Shown here: piece by piece, positions 17,996 to 25,853 of the stretch | Layout: every line of letters starts with the position of its first letter | How positions within the stretch are numbered: the first letter of the stretch is position 1 | From: Streptomyces tropicalis | GTDB taxonomy: Bacteria > Actinomycetota > Actinomycetes > Streptomycetales > Streptomycetaceae | Direction: 5' to 3' | NCBI RefSeq assembly: GCF_029269835.1 | Contig: NZ_JARJBB010000032.1 | Span: 1-39,339, forward strand | DNA: 39,339 nt | The notes under the pieces: model-generated | The model's database searches: none | Told to the model about the DNA's origin: nothing | What the model saw: only the letters and a program-made list of their open reading frames with translations | Made by a program: the position numbers and the translations under genes

Positions 17996-19498
17996 TCACT
18001 CCAGGGGGATGACGACCTCGTCCTCGACCGGCGGGTCCACCTCCTGCGCGCGGTTCCCGGTCGCCGCGAAGCAGCGCAGCCGGATCGCCTCCGGCGAGAC
18101 GTCCAGCCGCAGGAACGACTTGAAGAAGGGCGGGCTGTAGGTGGCCGACCCGGGGGAGAACAGCTGGGTGTAGATCTTGCGCACCGGCAGCCGGAAGCGG
18201 GCGGGCCGGCCGGGGCGGCGCCCGGCGCCCAGCAGCGCGGCCACGAGACGGACCCGCCGGGTGATCCGGGCGCCGGGCTGCGGGGAGCGGGCCGGCTCGA
18301 CGCCGAGCCGCTCGGCGACGACGGCGGTGGCCTCGGCCTCGGTGAGGGTGAAGAAGCGGGGCATCCGCAGCCGCCGGCCGTAGAGCCGGCTGTAGAAGGC
18401 GAGCGAGTCGCCGCGCAGCGGGTAGCAGCGGAAGTCCGGCTCGGTGACCCCGCCGACGGCCACGCGCGGGATGGTGTGGGTGGCGTGCATGAAGGCGCCC
18501 CCGCCGCCGGACACGACGTACTGCAGGGTCCGGCCGTCCACGTCCACCGGGTAGCGCTGGTAGTTGTGGATGTCCCCGCCGATCGCGGCCACGTAGTGGT
18601 GGGCGGGGTCCCGGACGACGGCGTCGACCGTGCCGCCGCCCTCGACGGCGCACGGGTGGTGCTCACCGTCGACGTACAGCGGCGACCCGGTGATCAGGAT
18701 CTTCGGGCGCGGGCCGCGCGACACCTCACGCAGCCAGGCGCCCTGTTCGGCGTCCAGGGTGCCGAGCAGTCCGGTGTCGATGCCTACGATCCGCACCGGC
18801 CCGGCGTCGATCGCCCAGTACGGCCCCGGCTGCACGGCCTGCTGCCCGGGAGCCGCACGCAACGACCGTGCCTGCGCGAGACGTTGCTCGTCGGCGGGGT
18901 GCGCACGGTGCCACAGCAGCGCCCGCCACCAGGCCCGCCCGAGCGGCCGCGGACGCGGCTCCGGGGGCAGCTCCGGGGCGTCGCCGCAGAACACGCGCAT
19001 GAAGCCGCCGAGCCCCTCGTACCAGTCGTGGTTGCCGGGCACGGCGTAGATCGGCGCCGGGTAGTCCCGGTAGGGGCGGAAGAACTTGGTGCCGTAGTCG
19101 TCGGTGTTCCCCACCGGGTAGATCACGTCGCTGGTGACGACCGCGAAGGCCGTGCCGCGGCTCTTGTCCAGGAAGCCCGGCACCACGGCGTACTGGGGTT
19201 CGTCGCCCTCGCCGGTGTCCCCGAGGACCATGAAGGAGAAGCGGTCAGGGTCCTGGCGCCGGATCACCTTGTCGGCGGGCGCGCCGGCCGCCTCCCGCTG
19301 GGCCACCCACCGGCCGCGGGTGCGGCCGGTGGGGTCCCCGAACCAGGACGCCACCACGCCGTTGCGCGCGGCCCACAGGGTGCGGGGGTCGAGCCAGGAC
19401 AGCTTCTCCACCCGTGCGGGCATGAGACGGCGGTACGCGCCGCGCTCGGCGGCCCCCCAGCCGGCTCCTTCGACGGTGTCGCGCGAGGACTCGGACAT
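17996..19498 (-). CDS. Calcineurin-like metallophosphoesterase
   Basis: This 500-aa protein has the binuclear-metal phosphoesterase motifs in order: LGDTGEGD (92-99), TSDVIYP (122-128), PGNHDWYEG (154-162) and GGDIHNYQRY (about 310-320). The second motif normally reads GDxxY; here Ser replaces Gly before the metal-bridging Asp. No signal peptide is visible and the N-terminal 80 residues are a basic, charged leader, so the protein is probably cytoplasmic. The C-terminal 170 residues contain basic, Arg-rich stretches of unknown role. The ATG at 19498 is preceded by GGTG; the GTG at 19507 is in frame. The substrate is unknown. Confidence 0.87.
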   Translation of the reverse strand: MSESSRDTVEGAGWGAAERGAYRRLMPARVEKLSWLDPRTLWAARNGVVASWFGDPTGRTRGRWVAQREAAGAPADKVIRRQDPDRFSFMVLGDTGEGDEPQYAVVPGFLDKSRGTAFAVVTSDVIYPVGNTDDYGTKFFRPYRDYPAPIYAVPGNHDWYEGLGGFMRVFCGDAPELPPEPRPRPLGRAWWRALLWHRAHPADEQRLAQARSLRAAPGQQAVQPGPYWAIDAGPVRIVGIDTGLLGTLDAEQGAWLREVSRGPRPKILITGSPLYVDGEHHPCAVEGGGTVDAVVRDPAHHYVAAIGGDIHNYQRYPVDVDGRTLQYVVSGGGGAFMHATHTIPRVAVGGVTEPDFRCYPLRGDSLAFYSRLYGRRLRMPRFFTLTEAEATAVVAERLGVEPARSPQPGARITRRVRLVAALLGAGRRPGRPARFRLPVRKIYTQLFSPGSATYSPPFFKSFLRLDVSPEAIRLRCFAATGNRAQEVDPPVEDEVVIPLE

Positions 19499-19562
19499 GC
19501 GGTGCACCGTAACAACCGCGCGGTGCGGAGCAGCCGTTGGGGGGGGCGGAGATCGACTCGGG

Positions 19563-19780
19563 TCAGTCCGCGGGGTCCAGGACCAGGTCGGCCCGGAGCG
19601 GGTCGCCGTCGTGGACCAGGGACTCCTGCGCGCCCACCTCGTCGAAGGCGAACGCGTACGCCTTCCCGTCGGCCGTCTCGCCGTGGACGGCCCGCGCGTA
19701 CTGGTTGGTCACCGCGTCCTGGTAGAAGGCGCCGGTCGTGGTGTCGGGCTGGTCGGGGTTCACCAGCAGCGTGGAGCGGT
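19563..19780 (-). pseudogene. C-terminal remnant of a GH64 beta-1,3-glucanase
   Basis: A 70-residue open stretch reads STLLVNPDQPDTTTGAFYQD, then AVTNQYARAVHG and GKAYAFAFDEVGAQESLVHD, and stops after LVLDPAD. This matches the very end of glycoside hydrolase family 64 (secreted laminaripentaose-forming beta-1,3-glucanase), whose proteins are around 400 residues. There is no upstream part of the gene in any frame: homology ends near 19780. No ribosome-binding site or start fits. It is a decayed 3' fragment between the phosphoesterase and the dienelactone hydrolase. Confidence 0.68.
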
Positions 19781-19872
19781 GACACGCACATGTCAATGAC
19801 GAGGACGCAGGAGGAGGGGTCCGGAACCGGACCGGGGGGTGCGGGCGATCCCGCCCGCACCCCGCCGACCCG

Positions 19873-20628
19873 TCAGAAGGTGCGGTCCAGCAGGTCGAGC
19901 AGGGCCGACCAGTGCCGCTCGTCGGCCTTCGGGTCGTAGGCGTCGGTGTCGGCCTGCGTGAAGCCGTGGCGCGCGCCCGGGTAGACCTCGCAACGGTGGC
20001 GGACGCCCGCCGCGTCCAGCGTCCGCTCCAGCTGCTCGATCTGCTCCGGGGGCAGGGAGGGGTCGTCGTCGGCGTGTCCGAAGTACAGCTCCGCGGTGGC
20101 GTGTTCGGCGACCAGGTGCGGGCTGTCCGGCGCGTCCGTGGCCAGCCGGCCACCGTGGAAACCGGCCGCCGCCGCGACCCGCTCGGGGTAGGTGCCGGCG
20201 GTCAGCAGCGCGAGGCGGGCGCCCATGCAGTAGCCGGTCAGGGCGACGGGCCCGTCAACGACGAGGGGGTCCTCCTCGAGCCGGCGCAGATAGGCCGCCG
20301 CGTCCCGCATGGCCAGGTCGGGGGTGAGGGACTGGACGAGCGGGCCGACCTTCCCGAAGATCTCCGGCCGTGCGTCCAGGTCGATGAACTCCGGCAACTC
20401 CACCACGGGGGCGCGCCCGTGACGGTAGAACACGTTGGGTACGAGCACCGTGTACCCCGCTGCGGCGAGCCGGTCCGCCATCGACCGCAGGTGTGGTCGC
20501 AGACCGAAGGCGTCCTGGTACAGCAGGACACCCGGGTGCGGACGGCCGTCCGCGGGGTGGACCAGATAGGCGTCGGCGGTGCCGTCCTCGGTGGGGACGT
20601 CGACGGTCTGCCCCTGTACGGCGCTCAT
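19873..20628 (-). CDS. Dienelactone hydrolase family protein
   Basis: This 251-aa alpha/beta hydrolase has the Cys-Asp-His triad of dienelactone hydrolases. Cys134 lies in TGYCMGARLAL (a Cys nucleophile elbow rather than Ser), Asp lies in GHADDDPS (187-189), and His221 lies in GARHGF. The N-terminal portion HPGVLLYQDAFGL matches the family. It hydrolyses small lactones or esters in the cytoplasm; the natural substrate is not evident. The ATG at 20628 has AGGCAGG upstream; the open extension to 20667 has no ribosome-binding site. Confidence 0.92.
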   Translation of the reverse strand: MSAVQGQTVDVPTEDGTADAYLVHPADGRPHPGVLLYQDAFGLRPHLRSMADRLAAAGYTVLVPNVFYRHGRAPVVELPEFIDLDARPEIFGKVGPLVQSLTPDLAMRDAAAYLRRLEEDPLVVDGPVALTGYCMGARLALLTAGTYPERVAAAAGFHGGRLATDAPDSPHLVAEHATAELYFGHADDDPSLPPEQIEQLERTLDAAGVRHRCEVYPGARHGFTQADTDAYDPKADERHWSALLDLLDRTF

Positions 20629-20751
20629 GGCGGCCTGCCTCTCTCCTCGGTCGCCGCCGCGCGGCACCTCACCGGCCGCGCGGGCGGATCACGGCCATGG
20701 TGGCACGCCCCGTGCCCGGACCCCGGTCCGCCCCCGCCCGGCCACCGGCCG

Positions 20752-21372
20752 TCACTCGAACAGAGAGGTGTCGCCCGCCCCCCGCCGCACGATCTCGGCG
20801 CCGCCGCCGGAGAAGTCGATGACCGTGGTCGGCTCGGTGCCGCAGTCGCCGGAGTCGACCACGGCGTCCAGCACATGGTCGAGCCGGTCCTTGATCTCCC
20901 AGCCCTGCGTCATCGGCTCCTCCTCGTCGGGCAGCAGCAGCGTGCTCGACAGCAGCGGCTCCCCGAGCTCCGCGAGCAGCGCCTGCGCGACGACGTGGTC
21001 GGGGATCCGCACCCCGACGGTCTTCTTCTTCGGGTGCAGCATCCGGCGCGGCACCTCCCGGGTCGCCGGCAGGATGAAGGTGTAACTGCCCGGCGTGGAC
21101 GCCTTGATGGCGCGGAACACGTCGTTGTCGATCCGCACGAACTGACCGAGCTGGGCGAAGTCCTCGCACACCAGGGTGAAGTGGTGCCGGTCGTCCAGGC
21201 TGCGGATCGACCGGATCCGCTCGATGCCGTCGCGGCTGCCCAGGCGGCAGCCGAGGGCGTAGCAGGAGTCGGTCGGATACGCGATCAGCGCCCCGTCCCG
21301 CACGCTGTCGGCCACCTGACCGATGGCCCGCGGCTGGGGGTTGTCGGGGTGCACGTCGAAATACTTCGCCAT
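20752..21372 (-). CDS. YrdC/YciO-family (Sua5-like) nucleotide-binding protein
   Basis: This 206-aa protein of the L-threonylcarbamoyladenylate synthase superfamily has the P-loop-like region around GALIAYPTDSCYALGC (about 27-42). Conserved RSLDDRHHFTLVCED and KASTPGSYTFILPATREVP follow, and the protein ends SGGGAEIVRRGAGDTSLFE. The sequence is closest to the YciO branch, whose role is less clear than that of TsaC/Sua5 in tRNA t6A synthesis; the essential copy is probably elsewhere. The ATG at 21372 (MAKYFDVHPDNPQPR) matches the family's usual start. It is divergent from the PucR-type regulator. Confidence 0.9.
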   Translation of the reverse strand: MAKYFDVHPDNPQPRAIGQVADSVRDGALIAYPTDSCYALGCRLGSRDGIERIRSIRSLDDRHHFTLVCEDFAQLGQFVRIDNDVFRAIKASTPGSYTFILPATREVPRRMLHPKKKTVGVRIPDHVVAQALLAELGEPLLSSTLLLPDEEEPMTQGWEIKDRLDHVLDAVVDSGDCGTEPTTVIDFSGGGAEIVRRGAGDTSLFE

Positions 21373-21740
21373 TCACCGAGCTTATGCCGTCCGTCTTCCG
21401 CCGCGGCGCAGGCGCCCCCTTCCGGAGCCCGCCGAGCCGTCGCGCCGCCACCTCCCGCCCCCTCGCCCGGCCGGAGCGCATCCGATCCCGCATCCGCATG
21501 CGTACTCCGCGGAACGAGGGGAACCAGACCTCCGTAGCGCCCGGGGGCCGGCCCCCCTGACCCCGGGCCTGCGGCTTCGCCGGCCGGCACCACCCCCCTG
21601 TGACCTGCCGGCGAAGCCGCCACGACCGCCCTCCCGGATCCCGCCTCTCCTTGCGCTCACGGACCCTCCCGGCAAGCGCCGTGCTGGTAACGTCCCCGCA
21701 CGGACGACCCGGTCGGAGCGAGGGACGAGGAGAGACGGGC
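21373..21740. other. Divergent intergenic region with a 14-bp inverted repeat
   Basis: This 368-base spacer separates the YciO-type gene from the pucR-like gene. It contains perfect 14-bp inverted arms, GCGGCTTCGCCGGC at 21571-21584 and its complement at 21607-21620, with a 22-base loop. A GC-rich CCCGGGGGCC stretch lies just before. Both flanking genes read away from it, so it is not a conventional terminator. I found no clear promoter hexamers. Confidence 0.5.
21571..21620. repeat. 14-bp inverted repeat, 22-bp loop
   Basis: The arms (21571-21584 and 21607-21620) are perfectly complementary and would form a strong hairpin in RNA or a cruciform in DNA. The hairpin lies 121 bases upstream of the PucR-type start, within its likely leader or promoter region. 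Confidence 0.7.
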
Positions 21741-23288
21741 ATGGGCGGCCCCGAGGACCCGCCCGTCACGGCGGACGCGCAGGGGGCCCCGGACACCCCC
21801 TGGGCCCGTGAACTCCTCGGCCACCTGCGGCCCGCCGCGCGGGACGTGCACGCGGTCGTCGCCTGGCTCGCCGGCGCCGCGCACGGCTCCGCCGGCCTCC
21901 TGGACGGCACCGGCACCCTCCTCGCCGGCCACCCCGTGCCCCTGGACCCGGACCTGCTCGCGGACATCGCTGCCGGCCGGATCGCCTCCGCGGCACTGGA
22001 GGACCGGGGCCGCCACATCCGCGTGGTCAGTGCCGGCCCCCCGCAGGCCCTCGGGGGGAGCGTCCTGGCCGTCGCCCGCCCCGCCCCCTTCGACCGTGCG
22101 GCCTCCGAGATGGTCACCCACGCCGCGGCCGTCGTCGAACTGCTGCTGCGCGCCGACCGGACCGCCGAGACCGGACGCCGCCTCGACCGCGCGGCGGCGG
22201 CCCTGCGGCTGGCGGTCCTCCAGCTGCTGATGGTCGAGGACGTCGTCTCCGCCCGCCGCGTCTGCGCCGGACTGTGGCCCGGACTGCTCGACACCGACAC
22301 CGCCTGCGTGTACGTGGTGGAGGCCCGCCGGGGCGCCCGCGACCACCTCACCGCCGAGTGTCTCGCCGCGACCGGCGGCGGCGCGCTCGTCGTACGCTGC
22401 CCCGCGGTCGACGAGCACGTGATCGTGGTGGCGCCCGCCGAGACCGCCGGACGGCACCTGCGGGCCCTGGTCCGCGGACGCCCGCACACCTTCCTCGGCG
22501 GCAGCGCCCGCCACGGCCTCGCCCGCACCGCGACCGCGTACGGGCAGGCCGTGAGCGCGCTGGCGGTCGCCCGGTTCCGCCCGGACGGTGCCGCGGTCTA
22601 CGCCGAACGCACCCATCCCGAGCGCCTGATGGACCCCGCCGCCCTCCACGCCTGGTCGGCCCGGCTGCTGCGGCCGCTGGACGTGCTGCCCCACCACACC
22701 CGCGCCGAACTCGTCGCCACCACCCGGCTCGGCCTGGAGTTCACCGCCGTCAACACGGCCAAGATCCTCGGCGTGAGCCGCAACACCGTCCGGGCCCGCA
22801 TGGACCGGACCGAGACGCTGCTCGGCGCGGACCTCACCCGCCTCACCCACCGGGCGGCCGTGCACCTCGCCCTCAACACCCAGGCGGGGCAGGGATTCCG
22901 GCCCGTCGAGGAGGGCGCCCTCCCGGCGGGCGCGGACGGCCTCGGCACGCTGCTCACCGACCCCGCACCGCGGGCCTGGGCGCACGAACTCCTCGACCGT
23001 CTGCGCGCCGACGCGCGGGACCTGCGCGGCACGCTGCGCAGCTGGATCGCCGCCGGGGGCAACGCGGAGCGCGCCGCGCAACGGCTCGGCGTCCACGCCC
23101 AGACCGTCCGCGAACACGTCCGCTGCGCCGAACCCGTCCTCGAACGCCAGCTCCTCGCCTCCGGCAGCGACCTGTACGAAGTGGTCCTGGCGCTGCTGGC
23201 CCTCGGCGAACTGGAGCTCCCCGACCTCGTCACGGCGGCAGCCGCGCCCCCGGAGGCGACGCCCGGCCCCGCGCGGGACCCCGGCTGA
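21741..23288 (+). CDS. PucR-type transcriptional regulator with two C-terminal HTH segments
   Basis: This 515-aa regulator has an N-terminal part (about 1-150) that looks like a GAF/PucR-type sensory domain and a middle that resembles a GGDEF-like PucR linker. A PucR-type HTH, KILGVSRNTVRARMDRTETLL, sits at about 335-365. Unusually, a second HTH-like segment, ERAAQRLGVHAQTVREHVRC, occurs near the C-terminus at about 435-465, separated by a duplicated ELLDRLRADARDLRGTL-type helix. The ATG at 21741 has GAGGAGAG upstream. Targets are unknown; the divergent YciO gene is one candidate. Confidence 0.85.
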   Translation: MGGPEDPPVTADAQGAPDTPWARELLGHLRPAARDVHAVVAWLAGAAHGSAGLLDGTGTLLAGHPVPLDPDLLADIAAGRIASAALEDRGRHIRVVSAGPPQALGGSVLAVARPAPFDRAASEMVTHAAAVVELLLRADRTAETGRRLDRAAAALRLAVLQLLMVEDVVSARRVCAGLWPGLLDTDTACVYVVEARRGARDHLTAECLAATGGGALVVRCPAVDEHVIVVAPAETAGRHLRALVRGRPHTFLGGSARHGLARTATAYGQAVSALAVARFRPDGAAVYAERTHPERLMDPAALHAWSARLLRPLDVLPHHTRAELVATTRLGLEFTAVNTAKILGVSRNTVRARMDRTETLLGADLTRLTHRAAVHLALNTQAGQGFRPVEEGALPAGADGLGTLLTDPAPRAWAHELLDRLRADARDLRGTLRSWIAAGGNAERAAQRLGVHAQTVREHVRCAEPVLERQLLASGSDLYEVVLALLALGELELPDLVTAAAAPPEATPGPARDPG

Positions 23289-23301
23289 AACCGCGCAATC
23301 C

Positions 23302-23327
23302 GGGCTCACCTGTGCACCGGTGAGCCC
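23302..23327 (+). terminator. Intrinsic-terminator-like hairpin after the pucR-type gene
   Basis: GGGCTCACC (23302-23310) and its complement GGTGAGCCC (23319-23327), with an 8-base loop, begin 14 bases after the stop codon. There is no U-tract, as is common in Streptomyces terminators. Confidence 0.65.
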
Positions 23328-23331
23328 CCCG

Positions 23332-23349
23332 GGTGCCCGATCGGGCACC
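23332..23349. promoter_or_regulatory. 18-bp perfect palindrome
   Basis: GGTGCCCGATCGGGCACC is perfectly self-complementary with no loop. That favours a protein-binding operator over a terminator stem. It lies 4 bases beyond the preceding hairpin and 243 bases before the HTH gene at 23593. Confidence 0.5.
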
Positions 23350-23592
23350 GGCACGGTACCCAACAGTCCCCCGCACGGCGTACGTTCGCCGCACCGCAGG
23401 GCGGATCCGCCCGCGGAGGCGGAGGCGGAGGCGGGACCGGAACGGGGGACCGGTCCGGCCTCCGTACGGGCACGCCGCGCGCACGGCCCGGCCGGATCGC
23501 AAAGCGACACGGAACCCGCACACCGCACCCCGCCCGCCGCACCGTCGTTGGGAAGAAGGAAGGGAGAGCCGGCCGGGACCCGGGGGGATCTT
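23350..23592. other. Leader region upstream of the membrane-HTH pair
   Basis: Together with the hairpin and palindrome this forms a 304-base non-coding stretch. It contains a GGAGGC hexamer repeat at about 23415-23436, then GGGGGGATCTT as ribosome-binding site for the ATG at 23593. The frame is open upstream to 23320, but the codons there are repeat-rich and lack a ribosome-binding site. No clear promoter was seen. Confidence 0.45.
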
Positions 23593-24552
23593 ATGGGCCA
23601 GTGGAAGCCGTTGTCCGACGAACTCGCGCCGCCCGTGCGCCGACTGGTCGTCAGGCTGCGCGAGCTGAAGGACCACATGGGCGTCACCATGACCACGCTC
23701 GCGGCCAAGACGTCCTACAGCCGGTCGTCCTGGGAGCGCTACCTCAACGGGCGGAGCCTGCCGCCGCGTCAGGCGGTCGAGGCCATCGGGCGGATGGCCG
23801 GCACCGATCTCGTACGGCTCATGGCGCTGTGGGAGCTGGCCGAGCACGCCCGCACGCAGGCGCGCGCGCCGCGTGCGCCGGAGACCGGGAGCGCGCCTCT
23901 TCCCACGGAGCGTGGGGCGAGCGGTGTTCCGGAGCAGCGGGCCGGGGAGACGGCGTCCGGCCCCGGTGGGGCGGAGCCCGTGGACGCGGCGGCGGACGGC
24001 CCGACGGCCGCGGACGCGGATGCGGGCAGGGACGGGGCGGAAGCCGCGCACGGCCCGGCGGGCGGTGACGGGCCCGCACCCGTCGGCGGATCGGTGGCCC
24101 TCGGCGGATCGGCGGCGGCCCCGGACGGGCGCGTGCGGCGGGGCGCCCGGACCGGCGTCGCCGCCGGGGGCACGGTCCTCGCCGCGCTGGCCGCGCTCGC
24201 GATCGTGTGGTGGACCACCGGAGCCCCCGACGGCTGCCGCGGCCGCGCGGCGCCGCCCCGGCAGTCCGGAGCGCCCGTGCTCCCCGGCGGCTTCCCCTGC
24301 CACTTCGCCCGGCACGGCGGACTCCTCTTCGCGGGCCACACCGCGTCCGAGCCGCTCGTCGTGCTGAACGGCGCCGGGGAGGACGTCGTCGAGGTGCAGT
24401 GCCTCCTCCGGCACCACGGGCACTCCCCGGGCCGTATCGACGGCCTGTTCGGGCCGCTCACCGAGCGGGCCGTGGAGGAGATGCAGCGCTCCGGCGGGGT
24501 GGGTGTCGACGGAAAGGTGGGGCCGCAGACGTGGACCCTGCTGAGGGGATGA
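23593..24552 (+). CDS. Membrane-anchored XRE-type HTH protein with peptidoglycan-binding domain
   Basis: This 319-aa protein has a cytoplasmic HTH at about 18-85 (TTLAAKTSYSRSSWERYLNG). A low-complexity Ala/Gly/Asp linker spans about 90-185, and one transmembrane helix lies at about 188-207 (TVLAALAALAIVWW). The extracytoplasmic region carries a PG_binding_1 domain at about 264-318 (HSPGRIDGLFGPLTERAV). It is built like a one-component sensor that could read cell-wall state and act on DNA. The ATG at 23593 has GGGGGGAT upstream. Its stop overlaps the next gene's ATG (ATGA at 24549). Its HTH is clearly paralogous to that of the next protein. Confidence 0.87.
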   Translation: MGQWKPLSDELAPPVRRLVVRLRELKDHMGVTMTTLAAKTSYSRSSWERYLNGRSLPPRQAVEAIGRMAGTDLVRLMALWELAEHARTQARAPRAPETGSAPLPTERGASGVPEQRAGETASGPGGAEPVDAAADGPTAADADAGRDGAEAAHGPAGGDGPAPVGGSVALGGSAAAPDGRVRRGARTGVAAGGTVLAALAALAIVWWTTGAPDGCRGRAAPPRQSGAPVLPGGFPCHFARHGGLLFAGHTASEPLVVLNGAGEDVVEVQCLLRHHGHSPGRIDGLFGPLTERAVEEMQRSGGVGVDGKVGPQTWTLLRG

Positions 24553-25619
24553 AGGGCGCCGGGCGGCGGACGCCGCCCGGCGGAGACACTGCGCAGGCCG
24601 GATATCTGGCGTCCGTCCTGCGTGAGTTGAAGGACCGCTCCGGTCTCAGTCTCAGCGCGCTCGCCGCCCGCACGCCCTACAGCAGGTCCTCCTGGAACCG
24701 CTATCTGCGCGGTGAGAAGCTCCCGCCGCGGCAGGCGGTGGAGATGCTCGGCCGGCTGGCCGGCGAGCCGCTCGGACGGCTCACCGCCCTGTGGGAGCAG
24801 GCCGAGGCGCAGACCAGCGGCCGGGCCGCCTCCCCGGCCCCCGGAATCCCGCAGGAGGCCGGCCCGTCCCCGGTGTCCGCCCGCCGGACCAAAGAGGCCG
24901 GTGTGGATGGTGAGGCGGGCGTGGCCGGCGAGGGCGGTGAGCGCGGCGGCGGTGCCGAGGGCCGTCCCGCTGCCGGGACGGCGAGGCGGCGCTCCGACTG
25001 CCGGGACGCTCCCACCGGGCCGCCGACGGCGGCCGGGTCCGGCGAGAGCGGGACCCGCCGGCCCCGGCCCGCCGCACTCCTCGGCCATCGCGGTCCCGTG
25101 GCCGCGCTTCTCGTGGCGGTGATCGCGGCCGCCGCGGCCTGGACGGCTACGCGGCTCGACGACCCCGGTCGCGAGACCGTCCCGCCCGGCGGGCCCCGCC
25201 CGTCCGCGTCGTTCCCGGTGACCGTCGGCTGCCACGGGACGTCCTGTGCGGGGCGGGACGCCGACGCCATGGCGTGCGACATCGACGCGGCGACCTACGC
25301 CGGACTGCGGTCCGGGCACAGCCTGCTGGAGCTGCGGGGCAGCCCCGACTGCGCCTCCGTCTGGGCGCGGGTCTCCGGCGCCTCCCCGGGCGACCGTGTG
25401 ACGGTCGAGGCCCGGCCGGGCCCGGCACGGGTCACCGGGGTGCCCGCGGGCGGCGCGGGCGACGGATACGTCGTCACGCCCATGCTCCCCGCCGGGCCGG
25501 CCCTGCGCGCCTGCCGGCGTCCCCGGGCCGGCGGCCGCGCCTGCACCCCGTGGACGGACACGGCGCTCCGTCCGTCCCCCTCGGCCGCGCCCGGCGCCCC
25601 GAGTCCCGCCGCCCACTGA
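24549..25619 (+). CDS. Membrane-anchored XRE-type HTH protein with DUF2690 domain
   Basis: This 356-aa protein carries an HTH at about 20-88 (SALAARTPYSRSSWNRYLRG) followed by LPPRQAVEMLGRLAG, nearly identical in layout to the upstream gene. A disordered Gly/Pro linker comes next, with a transmembrane helix at about 183-200 (VAALLVAVIAAAAAW). The extracytoplasmic DUF2690 domain spans about 226-340 and contains several Cys (CHGTSC, MACDID, SPDCASVW, RACTPW) that could form disulfides. DUF2690 has no known function. Translation is coupled to the preceding gene, so the two proteins are probably made together and may heterodimerise. Confidence 0.87.
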   Translation: MKGAGRRTPPGGDTAQAGYLASVLRELKDRSGLSLSALAARTPYSRSSWNRYLRGEKLPPRQAVEMLGRLAGEPLGRLTALWEQAEAQTSGRAASPAPGIPQEAGPSPVSARRTKEAGVDGEAGVAGEGGERGGGAEGRPAAGTARRRSDCRDAPTGPPTAAGSGESGTRRPRPAALLGHRGPVAALLVAVIAAAAAWTATRLDDPGRETVPPGGPRPSASFPVTVGCHGTSCAGRDADAMACDIDAATYAGLRSGHSLLELRGSPDCASVWARVSGASPGDRVTVEARPGPARVTGVPAGGAGDGYVVTPMLPAGPALRACRRPRAGGRACTPWTDTALRPSPSAAPGAPSPAAH

Positions 25620-25786
25620 TCCCGCGACGGCCGTCCGCCCTCCTGAGGCCGGGAGCCGGAGGTCTGCGGGTCGGCCGCCGGGCCGTCCTTCGGTCCCAGA
25701 CCCTACGAGGCCCCGCGCCGGGGGCCCGGGCGGTGACGGCGGACGCGCGAATCGCGTGTGCGGACGACGGAATCTGAAGTGGTTCC

Positions 25787-25816
25787 TTGCATACGCGCTT
25801 CATCCGCTCGTACGAT
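25787..25816 (+). promoter_or_regulatory. Putative promoter of the aminotransferase gene
   Basis: TTGCAT (25787-25792) and TACGAT (25811-25816) are separated by 18 bases. The -10 ends 37 bases before the ATG at 25854. The local sequence is AT-richer than its surroundings. Confidence 0.5.
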
Positions 25817-25853
25817 CGCGAGGAACCCCGCCCCCGATGCACCGGGACACCGC

